The notes below the pieces were generated by a model that was not told where the DNA came from, did no database searches, and saw only the letters and a list, made by a program, of their open reading frames with translations. A stretch of 64,000 nucleotides of DNA, taken from Cypionkella sp. (GTDB lineage Bacteria > Pseudomonadota > Alphaproteobacteria > Rhodobacterales > Rhodobacteraceae). The translations under genes and the position numbers were made by a program. This document shows, piece after piece, positions 10,217 through 19,905 of the stretch; within the stretch, counting starts at the first letter, position 1, and every line of letters begins with the position of its first letter. The stretch is taken from positions 1 to 64,000 of the forward strand of contig NZ_JAQGKQ010000064.1 in NCBI RefSeq assembly GCF_028290025.1, in the 5' to 3' direction.

Positions 10217-11650
10217 TCACAGCCCTTTAGATTTATAGGTCGCTGCAATACGCCCGATTGACACGATATAAGCCGCCACACGCAAATCGCCCACCTCGGG
10301 CCGCCCATGCCAAACCTCGCGCATCGCCTGATAAGCGGTGCGCATGGTGTCATCCAAACCGGATCGCACCAGCGCCAACTCATCCGAGCCTTGCAGGAAT
10401 TTCTTCTTGAAATCCGGCGTCAACTGCCAACCCAAGTGCTGATCGTTCGACAAACGCTCCAGTTCTTCGACCAACACGCGCGAGCGGGCTTCCTCGGCCC
10501 TTCGCTGCATCCGACCAAAGCGTATGTGGGAAAGGTTCTTCACCCATTCGAAATAAGACACCGTCACGCCGCCCGCATTGGCATACATGTCCGGGATGAT
10601 CACACAGCCTTTGGCGCGTAAAATCTCATCTGCGCCATAGGTGATCGGGCCGTTGGCAGCCTCGACGATCAACGGAGCTTGAATCCGCGCCGCGTTGCCG
10701 AGGTTGATCACCCCCTCCAAAGCCGCCGGGATCAGCAGATCGCAGGCCATTTCAAGCACTTTTGCGCCATCCACCACATGTGTGGCCTTCGGATAACCCG
10801 CGAGCAACCCGCCATTGCTGTTCATCCACTGCCGCACGTCTTCCACGTCCAGCCCGTCGTCATTCAGCAACGCGCCATCACGCTCGATAATCGCGATCAC
10901 CTTCGCGCCGTCTTCTTCCGACAAGAATTTCGCCGCGTGATAGCCGACGTTGCCCAAACCCTGCACCACGATGCGCTTGCCATCGAGATCGCCCGACAGC
11001 CCAGCCACCGCCGCGTCTTCGGGGTTGCGGAAAAACTCGCGCAACGCGTATTGCACCCCGCGCCCGGTCGCTTCGACACGCCCTTGAATCCCCCCGGCGT
11101 GCGGGGGTTTCCCCGTGACACAAGCCTTGGCATTGATATCAGTCGTGTTCATCCGCGCATACTGATCGGCAATCCACGCCATTTCGCGCTCTCCCGTGCC
11201 CATATCGGGCGCTGGCACGTTCTGCGCCGGATTGATCAGGTCGCGCTTGATCAACTCGTAGGCGAAGCGCCGGGTGATTTGCTCCAACTCGTGCTCGTCC
11301 CACGCCCGCGGATCAATGCACAATCCGCCCTTCGATCCCCCAAACGGAGTCTCAACCAAAGCGCATTTATAGGTCATCAGCGCGGCCAATGCTTCAACCT
11401 CGTCTTGGTTGACCCCCAGCGAATAACGGATGCCGCCCTTGACCGGCTCCATATGTTCCGAATGCACCGAGCGGTAGCCGACGAACGTCTCAATCTTGCC
11501 GCGCAATCGCACACCAAACCGCACCGTATAGGTCGAGTTGCAGACCCGGATTTTTTCCTGAAGCCCCGGGCCAAGATCCATCAAAGCGGTCGCCCGCCGG
11601 AACATCATATCTACGGATTCGCGAAAACTCGGCTCGCCAGCAACATTCAT
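10217..11650 (-). CDS. gdhA: Glu/Leu/Phe/Val-family dehydrogenase (probable glutamate dehydrogenase)
   Basis: Converts glutamate to 2-oxoglutarate and ammonia (or the reverse) with a nicotinamide cofactor. The start chosen is the ATG at 11650, preceded by AGGAGGA at five bases, giving 477 residues; the longer frame adds eight residues without such a site. The substrate region holds PVKGGIRY, the catalytic-lysine segment GGSKGGLCIDP and PAPDMGTGEREMAWI; the Rossmann domain has GLGNVG. The length is long for a hexameric enzyme of about 420-450 residues but not unusual in this group. Cofactor choice cannot be read with confidence. Divergent from the TadG locus. Confidence 0.9.
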   Translation of the reverse strand: MNVAGEPSFRESVDMMFRRATALMDLGPGLQEKIRVCNSTYTVRFGVRLRGKIETFVGYRSVHSEHMEPVKGGIRYSLGVNQDEVEALAALMTYKCALVETPFGGSKGGLCIDPRAWDEHELEQITRRFAYELIKRDLINPAQNVPAPDMGTGEREMAWIADQYARMNTTDINAKACVTGKPPHAGGIQGRVEATGRGVQYALREFFRNPEDAAVAGLSGDLDGKRIVVQGLGNVGYHAAKFLSEEDGAKVIAIIERDGALLNDDGLDVEDVRQWMNSNGGLLAGYPKATHVVDGAKVLEMACDLLIPAALEGVINLGNAARIQAPLIVEAANGPITYGADEILRAKGCVIIPDMYANAGGVTVSYFEWVKNLSHIRFGRMQRRAEEARSRVLVEELERLSNDQHLGWQLTPDFKKKFLQGSDELALVRSGLDDTMRTAYQAMREVWHGRPEVGDLRVAAYIVSIGRIAATYKSKGL

Positions 11651-12015
11651 GGTCGTCCTCCTGAATTGCCGCATCTGATGCGGCGAGGCGCACGCTGCGC
11701 CAGCCTAACACCTACCGCCATTTGCCTAATAATCCAGCACACAATGAAGACATGTCTGGACAACTTTCTGCCAAGAGTGATTCGGATTTGTCCAATTTGG
11801 GCAGTAGTGCGGCGTTGCCATCAATCTTTTTAACGGACCACTGTTGATAGCCCCGACACATTCCACTCCACATCGCAGCAGTGTTTCCACCCACTCACGC
11901 AATGCCCCTCGCTCGCCTAGTTTGCCACAATTTCGCCACAACTTATGGGCAGCAACATGGCCAAAGGATGTGTTTGCGGGGGCAGCATCCGACGTGGCTT
12001 GCAAAGGAACATACC
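11651..12015. promoter_or_regulatory. Divergent intergenic region between gdhA and the TadG locus
   Basis: 365 bp without a convincing gene. It must hold the promoters of gdhA (minus) and of the first TadG-like gene (plus). A TTGCCACAATTTCGCCACAA stretch near 11920 could include a -35 element, but I cannot assign a full promoter. No riboswitch-like fold was recognised. Confidence 0.4.
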
Positions 12016-13626
12016 GTGGTCTTCGCCCCCTCTGTCCGTGCTTTGCGCGGCGTTTTGCTAAATCGCATCCGTCGCTTCCGCCGCGAAGAAGACGGCGCCC
12101 TGATCATCTTGGCGTTGGTATTGTTCATGCTGATGGCGATGATGGGTGGCGTGGCGGTTGACCTGATGCGATACGAGACGGCGCGCACCGAACTGCAAAA
12201 CACCCTGGACCGTTGCACGCTGATGGCCGCGAGCCTCGATCAGCGGCTTGACCCGAAATCGGTGGTGGAAGATTGCGTCAGCAAAATCGGGCTTGGCGAC
12301 AGCCTTAAAGACGTCCAGGTGACGCAGGCGCTGAACGCGCGCGATGTCCGCTCGAATGGCCGCGTTGATACAAAACCGTTCTTTCTGCACCTGATCGGCA
12401 TCAATAAGTTTGACGCGCTGGCAGCCTCAGCGGCACGGCAGAAAATCACCAATGTTGAGATCGCGCTGGTGCTTGACGTGTCCGGCTCGATGGCGGGTGC
12501 GAAACTCACCGGTCTGAAAACCGCCGCGACCGAGTTTGTCGATAACATGCTCGCCAATGATCCGAACCACCGCATTTCGATCACCATCGTGCCCTACAAT
12601 GCGCAGGTTAACCTCGGCTCGGTGCTGCGCGCCAAATATCAAGCGGTGAACCTGCACGGGGTTGCCGACGTCAACTGCCTTGAACTGCCAACCTCGGTGT
12701 TCAACGCGCCCGGCATTCCACGCAATGTCGATTTGCCGATGATGGCCTATGCGGATTACGCATCCAGCACCAGCCAGACCAGTGCTTTCGTCTCGCCCAC
12801 CAACGCAAGCAACGCCTTGCCGAATTATAGCAACGTGTTCTGCACCAAAATGCCTTCAAATATCGTCCGCCTGCCGAGCCAAAACGCCGCAACGCTGAAA
12901 TCGCAGATCAACGGCCTTGTCGCTGGGGGCAACACCTCTATCACGCTCGGGATGAAATGGGGTTTGGCACTGCTCGATCCCTCGGCCCGGGGTATGTACA
13001 ACGAGCTGATCAGCGCCAGCCAAATGGGCAGCAACCTTGCAGGCCGCCCATTCGACTATGCCGACCCCGAGTCGATGAAAGTCATCGTGCTGATGACCGA
13101 TGGCGAGCATGTTGCCCACACCCGCATCACCGATCCCTACAAGACCGGGCCGTCGCGCATCTACAAAACCGCCGCTGGCCAATACTCGATCTATCATGCC
13201 AGCCATAGCGGCGATAAATATTGGGTGCCGCATCTCGGCACTTGGGCGGCCTCGCCTTTTGGCGGCGGTGCCGAGCAAAACTGGCAGGACATTTGGGCCA
13301 ATCTGCGCGCCAGCTATGTCGCTTGGCAATTCTTTGGCCGCGCGTTGGGAACCACAGCTTACACCAACACGATGACCGCGATGGTATCAAGCTATGCGAC
13401 GATCAATGCCATGAACGCCTCGCTGCAACAAAGCTGCGGCTTGGCCAAGCAGAACAAAGTGCTGGTCTACGGTATCGCCTTCGAGGCTCCGCCGACGGGC
13501 ATCGCGCAAATCTCCCAGTGCGCCAGTTCTGAGAACCACTTCTATGATGCCAAAAACTCTGCCGAGATGCGCCAAGCCTTCCGCACCATCGCCTCGAACC
13601 TGACCCAATTGAAACTCACGCAATAA
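12016..13626 (+). CDS. TadG-like pilus-assembly protein with von Willebrand factor A domain (paralogue 1)
   Basis: Predicted membrane-anchored protein of a Tad (tight adherence) system. The start proposed is the GTG at 12016, with AAAGGA seven bases upstream, giving 536 residues; the frame is open further upstream but that part is not protein-like. One membrane segment lies at about 28-50 (LIILALVLFMLMAMMGGVAV), followed by the TadE/TadG signature MRYETARTELQNTLDRCTLMAAS. A von Willebrand A domain starts near 147 with the metal-site motif DVSGS (Asp154, Ser156, Ser158) and includes VLMTDGEH. Most of the protein should be periplasmic. It resembles the next gene along its whole length, so the pair arose by duplication. 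No pilin, CpaF or TadB gene is in the window. Confidence 0.85.
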   Translation: MVFAPSVRALRGVLLNRIRRFRREEDGALIILALVLFMLMAMMGGVAVDLMRYETARTELQNTLDRCTLMAASLDQRLDPKSVVEDCVSKIGLGDSLKDVQVTQALNARDVRSNGRVDTKPFFLHLIGINKFDALAASAARQKITNVEIALVLDVSGSMAGAKLTGLKTAATEFVDNMLANDPNHRISITIVPYNAQVNLGSVLRAKYQAVNLHGVADVNCLELPTSVFNAPGIPRNVDLPMMAYADYASSTSQTSAFVSPTNASNALPNYSNVFCTKMPSNIVRLPSQNAATLKSQINGLVAGGNTSITLGMKWGLALLDPSARGMYNELISASQMGSNLAGRPFDYADPESMKVIVLMTDGEHVAHTRITDPYKTGPSRIYKTAAGQYSIYHASHSGDKYWVPHLGTWAASPFGGGAEQNWQDIWANLRASYVAWQFFGRALGTTAYTNTMTAMVSSYATINAMNASLQQSCGLAKQNKVLVYGIAFEAPPTGIAQISQCASSENHFYDAKNSAEMRQAFRTIASNLTQLKLTQ

Positions 13627-14008
13627 ACTTGTCCCGGCCTGCATTATCAAGCCGGGGCAATGCGATGCGCGTTTCAACTTCCAGTGCCCGCCTCCTCAAT
13701 TATCGGTATAGCCATGCACAGCAACCGTTGCGCTGATTCGTCCGCCCTACCCCATAAACCAAGCCCCGCAACCAGCCTGACGTACCCCACAACCGAGCGT
13801 TGCGAGCATGTTTTCGAAAGCATGAACAACCGTGCCGATTTCGCTGATTTGTTGCCGAATTTTTGGTTTCCGCCACATCTTGCCCACAATCTGAAACACC
13901 AAAGCCTTAGTTTTGCCCAAGGCCGAGCGCTTTATTTCCCTTCAAGCTGTGTTTCTAAGCCTCGCCGTCCGGTGCGCCGCACCCAAGACCGTGGGCAGGA
14001 GTTGGGAT
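13627..14008. other. Intergenic region between the two TadG paralogues
   Basis: 382 bp with no convincing gene. A GC-rich hairpin with arms CCCGGC (13633-13638) and GCCGGG (13651-13656) follows the first gene and could stop part of its transcription, though no T run follows. The remainder is a leader in which the second gene may have its own promoter. Confidence 0.4.
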
Positions 14009-15736
14009 ATGTCCATGTTCAAGCTGAACTGTGGAATTCAAGACCGGAACCGTTCGAACCTGCTGGCGCACCTGCGCCACGCGGCATTGAAACGATTTTG
14101 CGCGGCACAAGACGGTTCGCTGACCGTGCTCGCGCTCTGCCTGTTCCTGCTGATGGTGATGATGGGGGGCCTCGCGGTTGACCTGATGCGCTACGAGCAA
14201 ACCCGCACCACGCTGCAAAACACACTGGACCGCGCCACACTGGCTGCGGCCTCGCTGACCCAGTCACTTGAGCCCAAGAACGTCGTCGCCGATTACTTCA
14301 CCAAGGCCGGACTGAACCAATACCTTAAAAGCGTCACCGTGTCAGAAGGTATGAACTTCCGAAACGTCACCGCCGATGCTGCGGCTGCAACTGACCCCTA
14401 TTTCCTGCATCTGATTGGCAAATCAAAGCTCGACGCTGCAGGCCATTCGATGGCCGAACAACGCGTCACCAATGTTGAGATCATGCTGGTGCTGGATGTG
14501 TCAGGCTCGATGGCGACCAACAACAAATTGGTTAACCTGAAAACCGCCGCCAAAGAGTTTGTCGACACCGTGCTTTCCAGCGATGCCGAGCATAAGATTT
14601 CGATTGGCTTGGTACCCTTCAACGGTCAGGTCAATATCGGCCCGGATTTGCGCGCGAAATACACCGGACTGACCGACGATCCTGCGGTTGCGTTGCCGTC
14701 AAACAGTGACGCGGCGAAAGTGCAATGCGTTGACATGCCCAGCTCGGTCTACAACGCCACTGCACTGCCGACCAATACCTCAATGTCGATGACCGCCCAC
14801 GCCGATACCTATTCCACCACCAACCAAGCCACGTCTTATGTGGCGTACACTGACACCACGTATGCGATCGGCTACAACGCCACCAATAACGCGGGCAACG
14901 TCTGGTGCCCGCCGATAGCTGGCAACATCATCCGCCTGCCGTCCGAGTCGATTTCCGGCCTGCAAAATCAGATCGGTGGGCTGGTAGCGGTGGGGGCAAC
15001 TTCGATCAACGCCGGGCTGAAATGGGGCATGGCCCTGATGGACCCCGCGGCAGCGACCATGTACACCCAGCTGATTGCGTCTGGAAAAATGTCGAGCGAT
15101 CTCAGCGGGCGTCCGTTCAGCTTCACCGATCCCGAGGCGATGAAGGTGATCGTGCTGATGACCGACGGCGAGCATTTTGCTGAAGAGCGCGTGAACGCGG
15201 CTTATAAATCCGGCCTGTCACCGATCTATAAAAGCGTTAATGACGGCCTGTATTCGATCCGCTTCACCACGGGTCGCCCTTCCACGGCCGGCACCAATCA
15301 ATACTGGGTGCCGTCGCAAAACGCGTGGCAAGCTGGGCCTTGGACAAACAACAAATCCACTGGCGCTACCCAGCAAACCTGGCCGCAGGTCTGGTCGCAG
15401 ATGCGGCTTAGCTATGTCGCTTGGCAGCTCTATGCCCGCGCCCTTGGCACCAATCCTACCACCCGCACAACGCAATATAACGCCGCGATGGCAGCGTTCC
15501 GCACCCAAACCGATACCGACGCTATGGATGCACAGTTGCAGAACATCTGCGGGCTTGCCAAGGGTCAGGGCGTTATCGTCTATGGCATCGCATTTGAAGC
15601 CCCGGCAAACGGTCAAACCCAGATCCGCAACTGCTCGACCTCAGCCGCGCATTACTTCAGTGCCTCTGGCCTGCAAATCCGCACCGCTTTCCGCGCCATC
15701 GCCAGCAACATCAGCCAGCTCAGGCTGACGCAATGA
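14009..15736 (+). CDS. TadG-like pilus-assembly protein with von Willebrand factor A domain (paralogue 2)
   Basis: Paralogue of the preceding TadG-like gene. The ATG at 14009 (MSMFKLNCG) has AGGAG seven bases upstream and gives 575 residues; the frame is open for 32 codons more. It has the same plan: one membrane segment (VLALCLFLLMVMMGGLAVDL), the MRYEQTRTTLQNTLDRATLAAAS signature, and a von Willebrand A domain with DVSGSM and VLMTDGEHF. Both copies end with an AFRAIASNISQLRLTQ-like sequence. The stop overlaps the TadE gene by four bases, so this copy is translationally coupled to the minor pilins while the first is not. Confidence 0.86.
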   Translation: MSMFKLNCGIQDRNRSNLLAHLRHAALKRFCAAQDGSLTVLALCLFLLMVMMGGLAVDLMRYEQTRTTLQNTLDRATLAAASLTQSLEPKNVVADYFTKAGLNQYLKSVTVSEGMNFRNVTADAAAATDPYFLHLIGKSKLDAAGHSMAEQRVTNVEIMLVLDVSGSMATNNKLVNLKTAAKEFVDTVLSSDAEHKISIGLVPFNGQVNIGPDLRAKYTGLTDDPAVALPSNSDAAKVQCVDMPSSVYNATALPTNTSMSMTAHADTYSTTNQATSYVAYTDTTYAIGYNATNNAGNVWCPPIAGNIIRLPSESISGLQNQIGGLVAVGATSINAGLKWGMALMDPAAATMYTQLIASGKMSSDLSGRPFSFTDPEAMKVIVLMTDGEHFAEERVNAAYKSGLSPIYKSVNDGLYSIRFTTGRPSTAGTNQYWVPSQNAWQAGPWTNNKSTGATQQTWPQVWSQMRLSYVAWQLYARALGTNPTTRTTQYNAAMAAFRTQTDTDAMDAQLQNICGLAKGQGVIVYGIAFEAPANGQTQIRNCSTSAAHYFSASGLQIRTAFRAIASNISQLRLTQ

Positions 15737-16266
15737 TCCGCCTTCTCAAGCGCTTACGCCATGCCTTTCGGCTTGAGGACGGCACCGCCACATTGGAGTT
15801 TGTGCTTACCGTTCCCCTGCTGATCACCATTTTTATGGCATCGTTTGAAAGCGGCTTTCTGATGATCCGCTCGATCATGCTGGAGCAATCAGTCGATATC
15901 ACGATGCGAGAACTCCGCTTGGGTCATTACACACTCCCCGATGCCGCCCTATTGAAAAGAGAAATCTGCAATCGCACGATAGTTTTCAGGGACTGCGAGG
16001 CCAACATCACAATTGAGATGACCCGGATCAGCACCACAAGCTGGACGCTGCCGACCACCGCGATCGCTTGCGTTGACCGCTCCGAAGAAATCCAACCGGT
16101 CACCTCGCTGCAAATTGGCCAGCAAAATGACATCATGCTGGTGCGGGTCTGCGTCGTCCAGGATGCAATGTTTCCCATGACAGGCATCGGGTTGGGCCTG
16201 CCAAAAGACGGCCACGGCGGCTACGGTGTCGTTGCGACAACGGCCTTCGTGACCGAACCAAGTTAG
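15733..16266 (+). CDS. TadE-like minor pilin / pilus assembly protein
   Basis: Predicted pseudopilin-type protein of a Tad secretion system. It has 177 residues, with a short basic N-terminus, then EDGTATLEFVLTVPLLITIFM, the TadE signature in which a glutamate sits inside the first part of the membrane segment (about 15-40). The remainder is predicted periplasmic with four cysteines. Its ATG overlaps the stop of the preceding TadG-like gene (ATGA). Confidence 0.85.
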   Translation: MIRLLKRLRHAFRLEDGTATLEFVLTVPLLITIFMASFESGFLMIRSIMLEQSVDITMRELRLGHYTLPDAALLKREICNRTIVFRDCEANITIEMTRISTTSWTLPTTAIACVDRSEEIQPVTSLQIGQQNDIMLVRVCVVQDAMFPMTGIGLGLPKDGHGGYGVVATTAFVTEPS

Positions 16267-16276
16267 GAGTAAGGCC

Positions 16277-16858
16277 GTGAAATCGCTCCGCAATACACTT
16301 GAACGTTTCAGCCGTGACGAAAGCGGTACGCTGATGGCCGAAGCCCTTATCGTATTGCCCTTTATGCTCTGGGCATATCTCGCGCTTTTCGTCTATTGGG
16401 ATGCGTACCGCGCTGTCAACACCGCGCAAAAGGCGGCCTACACGATCTCGGATATGATCTCGCGTGAGATGGTGACGCTGCCCACCAATTACGTCACCGG
16501 AATGCGCGATCTGATGCGCTATCTGATCGACAAAGATCAAACCGTCAAACTCCGTGTCACCTCGGTGACATGGTCCAGCGCCAACGCCCGGTTTGAGGTC
16601 GATTGGTCGCGCTCGCCCGATAACGCCATGCCGCAGCAGACCACCACAACCATTGCGACCTCCGCTTACCGCATACCTGCGATGGCCGATGGTGACCGCG
16701 TGATCATCGTAGATGCTGAGGTCAGCTACCACCCTGCGTTCGACATCGGCATGCCCGCGTTCGACGTCGGCATGCATGACGAAGTTATAAAGCAATTCAT
16801 CGTCACCCGCCCGCGCTTCATTCCGAAATTATGCATGACAGGCGTGACCTGCACCTAA
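16277..16858 (+). CDS. TadE/TadF-like protein
   Basis: Second pseudopilin-like protein, 193 residues. The start is a GTG at 16277 behind TAGGAGTAAGG. The N-terminus SRDESGTLMAEALIVLPFML shows the same glutamate in the start of a single membrane segment, and WDAYRAVNTAQKAAYTISDM matches the TadE/F helix that follows. It sits 10 bp after the TadE-like gene and closes the four-gene cluster. The periplasmic part has an internal near-repeat (AFDIGMP, AFDVGMH). Confidence 0.78.
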   Translation: MKSLRNTLERFSRDESGTLMAEALIVLPFMLWAYLALFVYWDAYRAVNTAQKAAYTISDMISREMVTLPTNYVTGMRDLMRYLIDKDQTVKLRVTSVTWSSANARFEVDWSRSPDNAMPQQTTTTIATSAYRIPAMADGDRVIIVDAEVSYHPAFDIGMPAFDVGMHDEVIKQFIVTRPRFIPKLCMTGVTCT

Positions 16859-16981
16859 TTCTCAGCGCCAAATCAAACTCGTGTACCTGTGCAGATATGC
16901 ACAGTTGCCCTGTGCCTTCACGCCTTGCTGCAAAACCGCACCGCGCTTAACTCTGGGACAACGCAATCATAGGAGCCTGCA

Positions 16982-17893
16982 ATGTCCCTCCGCCCCGTTC
17001 TCAGCCAAACCACAGCACAACCGCATATTGAAGGCGCAGGCGTGCATTTGCACCGCGCCTTTGGTTTTGCCGATCCAAGCCAATTCGACCCGTTCCTGCT
17101 GTTCGACGATTTCCGGGGCGAGACTCCGCGCGATTATATAAAGGGCTTCCCGTGGCATCCGCATCGCGGCATCGAAACCATCACCTACGTGCTTTCGGGC
17201 GCGGTTGAACATGGCGACAGCCTCGGCAATCGCGGCACGCTGAAAGGCGGCGATGTGCAGTGGATGACGGCGGGTTCCGGCATCCTTCACCAAGAAATGC
17301 CGAAAGGCAACGCCAGCGGCCAGATGCATGGCTTTCAGCTCTGGGCCAACCTGCCCTCGCATCTCAAAATGACGCCGCCGCGCTATCAGGATGTGAAATC
17401 CAACGACATTCCGGAAATCATGGATGACGATGGCAGCATCGTGAAGGTGATCGTTGGCAGCTTCTGGGGCAAAACCGGCCCGGTCGATGGCATTGCCGCC
17501 GATCCGCAATACCTTGATGTTTACGTGCCGCCAGAAAAGAAAAAGACTTTCAAAATTAACACCCGCCGTCACGCCTTCGCCTATGTGTTCGAAGGCGCTG
17601 GCAAGTTTGCGGACAGCGCCCGTCCGCGCGGCGTGCTGCTAGAGAAGGAGTATAAAGGTGAGGAGCTGAACATCCGCGATCTCTCCGGCAACCGCACCCT
17701 GATCGAGTTTGGCAAAGGCGACGAAATCACCGTGCAAGCCGGGTCGGATGGTATCCGCTTTCTGCTGGTGTCAGGCGCGCCGATCCAGGAACCCGTCGCA
17801 TGGCACGGCCCCATCGTGATGAACACCCAAGCCGAGTTGCAACAAGCCATGGCCGAATTGCGCAACGGCACCTTCATCAAACCCGCGCACTAG
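16982..17893 (+). CDS. Pirin family protein
   Basis: Bicupin of the pirin family; some members have quercetin dioxygenase activity or bind regulatory partners, and the role here is unknown. It has 303 residues. The N-terminal cupin carries all four metal ligands of the family: His59 and His61 in FPWHPHRGIET, His103 and Glu105 in GILHQEMP. The C-terminal cupin (about 175-290) lacks them, as usual. AGGAG precedes the ATG. Transcribed alone between the Tad cluster and a large palindrome. Confidence 0.92.
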   Translation: MSLRPVLSQTTAQPHIEGAGVHLHRAFGFADPSQFDPFLLFDDFRGETPRDYIKGFPWHPHRGIETITYVLSGAVEHGDSLGNRGTLKGGDVQWMTAGSGILHQEMPKGNASGQMHGFQLWANLPSHLKMTPPRYQDVKSNDIPEIMDDDGSIVKVIVGSFWGKTGPVDGIAADPQYLDVYVPPEKKKTFKINTRRHAFAYVFEGAGKFADSARPRGVLLEKEYKGEELNIRDLSGNRTLIEFGKGDEITVQAGSDGIRFLLVSGAPIQEPVAWHGPIVMNTQAELQQAMAELRNGTFIKPAH

Positions 17894-17950
17894 CGGTCGG
17901 ACGGAACTGCTCACTAGCGCGCAAACCTGCTTACTAACCCCAAATCCCAA

Positions 17951-18025
17951 GCCGCCCCGGACTTGATCCGGGGCCTCCCTTCCAACCACAGCCACCATGA
18001 GGCCCCGGATCAAGTCCGGGGCGGC
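17951..18025. repeat. Large nested palindromic repeat
   Basis: Perfect 27-bp inverted repeat, arms at 17951-17977 and 17999-18025, with a 21-base loop. Each arm itself contains a small palindrome, CCCCGGACTTGATCCGGGG, so the element can form either one long stem or a cruciform of two short ones. It lies downstream of the pirin gene. I recall this core as a dispersed repeat across alphaproteobacteria. Confidence 0.85.
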
Positions 18026-18106
18026 GTGGTGTTACCCAATCCGTTGCGCGCAAACCACGCACCCCACGCATTGCCCCCGCCCCACACGCCCGCTATGCTC
18101 GCCCGC

Positions 18107-18325
18107 ATGACGCGCGCCCTCCTCCTTATCTTCGCCCTCTCCGCCTGCACCCAGTTCCCTGAAGTGGATGCAGGTGCCCGCACCAATCTGCCCGCGCCAT
18201 CGTTGCTACCTACCGATCAACTGATCTCTGGCATCAATCAGACCGCCCCGGCTGATCCGCTCGCAGGCCCGGTTGCGGCCCTAAACGCCCGCGCCGCGGC
18301 CCTGCGCAGCCAAGCGGCAGAATAA
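18107..18325 (+). CDS. Small predicted lipoprotein
   Basis: 72 residues from the ATG at 18107; an ATG at 18095 would add four. The N-terminus MTRALLLIFALSAC is a lipoprotein signal with lipobox LSAC, so the mature protein would begin at the cysteine (CTQFPEVDAGARTN). The rest is alanine- and proline-rich, with a possible short helix at the end. No clear ribosome binding site is visible and the family is not recognised. It ends 79 bp before hom. Confidence 0.6.
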   Translation: MTRALLLIFALSACTQFPEVDAGARTNLPAPSLLPTDQLISGINQTAPADPLAGPVAALNARAAALRSQAAE

Positions 18326-18404
18326 CTCCAAAACGCCCGCGTTGCGCCCCGGCCCGCCATCGGCTAACACCCGAGCCAACCAAATCCAAACCCGGAGCCC
18401 GCCC

Positions 18405-19694
18405 ATGTCTGCCAAACCCCTGCGCATTGGTCTCGCTGGTCTTGGCACCGTGGGCATTGGCGTCGTGAAGATCGTGCAAGACCACGCCGATCTGATCGCC
18501 AAACGCAGCGGGCGGCCTGTGCAAATCACCGCCGTTTCCGCCCGCGATAAATCCAAAAACCGCGACGCCGATCTCTCCGCCTACGCATGGGAAACCGATC
18601 CCATAACCCTCGCCCAACGCGACGATATCGACGTGTTTGTCGAGGTCATGGGCGGCCACGAAGGCCCCGCCAAGCTTGCCACCGAAGCCGCCATCGCCGC
18701 AGGCAAAGATGTGGTTACCGCCAACAAAGCCCTGCTCGCCCACCACGGCCAAGCCCTCGCCCTCGCGGCTGAGTCCGCAGGCCGGGTCATCCGCTTTGAA
18801 GCCGCCGTCGCAGGCGGGATCCCGGTGATCAAGGCGCTGACCGAAGGCTTGGCGGCCAATCAGATCAAACGCGTGATGGGCGTGATGAACGGCTCGTGCA
18901 ACTACATCCTGACTCGGATGCAGAATGAGGGCCTGACCTACGCCGAGGTGTTCGACGCAGCCCAGCAACTTGGCTACTTGGAGGCTGACCCGAACCTAGA
19001 CGTCGGCGGCATCGACGCGGGCCATAAACTGAGCCTGCTCGCCGCAATCGCCTTCGGCACTCAAGTCAGCTTTGACGCGGTAGAACTCGAAGGCATCGGC
19101 GCGATCTCGATCGACGATATCAAACTCGCCGCCGACATGGGCTACCGCATCAAACTGCTCGGCGTCGCGCAAATGACGGGCCGAGGGCTAGAGCAACGCA
19201 TGACCCCTTGCCTCGTCCCCGCCGACAGCCCGCTCGGCCAGTTGCAAGGCGGCACCAACATGGTCGTGCTCGAAGGCGACTCTGTCGGCCAAATCGTGCT
19301 GCGCGGCCCCGGCGCAGGTATGGGGCCAACCGCCAGCGCCGTGATGTCCGACGTGCTCGATATCGCGCGCGGCCTGCGCCTGCCGACCTTCGGCCAGCCC
19401 GCCCATACCCTCGCCACCCCGCAAGCCGCCCGGTCCGCCACCCCCGCCAGCTACTATCTGCGCATGACGCTGCTGGACAAACCCGGCGCCTTGGCGAAAA
19501 TCGCCACCTGCTTGGGCGAGGCTGGCGTCTCCATCGACCAAATGCGCCAGTATGACCACGAGGGCGACAAGGCCACCGTGCTGATCGTCACCCACAAAGC
19601 CACCCGCGCCGATATCGACCACGCGACGGCGAGTTTCGTGGGCACTGGCGTGATGGTGGGTGCTCCAGTCGCGCTGCGGATCGAGGAAGTCTGA
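18405..19694 (+). CDS. hom: Homoserine dehydrogenase
   Basis: Reduces aspartate semialdehyde to homoserine, the branch point to threonine and methionine. The ATG at 18405 (MSAKPLRIGL) follows CGGAG and gives 429 residues, typical of the monofunctional enzyme. NAD(P)-binding GLGTVG is at 12-17; the catalytic domain shows GGIPVIKAL, MNGSCNYILTRM and LGYLEADPNLDVGGIDAGHK; a C-terminal ACT domain (YYLRMTLLDKPGALAKIA, about 350-425) suggests feedback control, probably by threonine. Followed by glpX and recJ in the order I recall from Rhodobacteraceae. Confidence 0.96.
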   Translation: MSAKPLRIGLAGLGTVGIGVVKIVQDHADLIAKRSGRPVQITAVSARDKSKNRDADLSAYAWETDPITLAQRDDIDVFVEVMGGHEGPAKLATEAAIAAGKDVVTANKALLAHHGQALALAAESAGRVIRFEAAVAGGIPVIKALTEGLAANQIKRVMGVMNGSCNYILTRMQNEGLTYAEVFDAAQQLGYLEADPNLDVGGIDAGHKLSLLAAIAFGTQVSFDAVELEGIGAISIDDIKLAADMGYRIKLLGVAQMTGRGLEQRMTPCLVPADSPLGQLQGGTNMVVLEGDSVGQIVLRGPGAGMGPTASAVMSDVLDIARGLRLPTFGQPAHTLATPQAARSATPASYYLRMTLLDKPGALAKIATCLGEAGVSIDQMRQYDHEGDKATVLIVTHKATRADIDHATASFVGTGVMVGAPVALRIEEV

Positions 19695-19905
19695 CCTGAT
19701 TCTCGGATATTGGTTAACGCCGAAAAGGCCCAACAATCGTATGGCCGAAAAATGGCCCATTAATGGCCGCTTTCCATACGATGCAAAACCACACAAACTG
19801 ACAAATTAATGCAGCGCCCCCAATATGTTAGCGCCATCATCCTTGCCGCCTAAGCCTGCCTCGGGCTAGATCAGAGAGAATCCAATTTCCCCGCAAGGAT
19901 ATCCC

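Noticed and set aside
10679-11833. Plus-strand open frame of 384 codons
   Set aside because: Antisense to glutamate dehydrogenase, which has clear family motifs; no ribosome binding site or protein-like composition.
17963-18106. Long N-terminal extension of the small lipoprotein
   Set aside because: This open stretch runs through the palindrome and lacks a start signal; the lipoprotein signal begins at 18107 or 18095.
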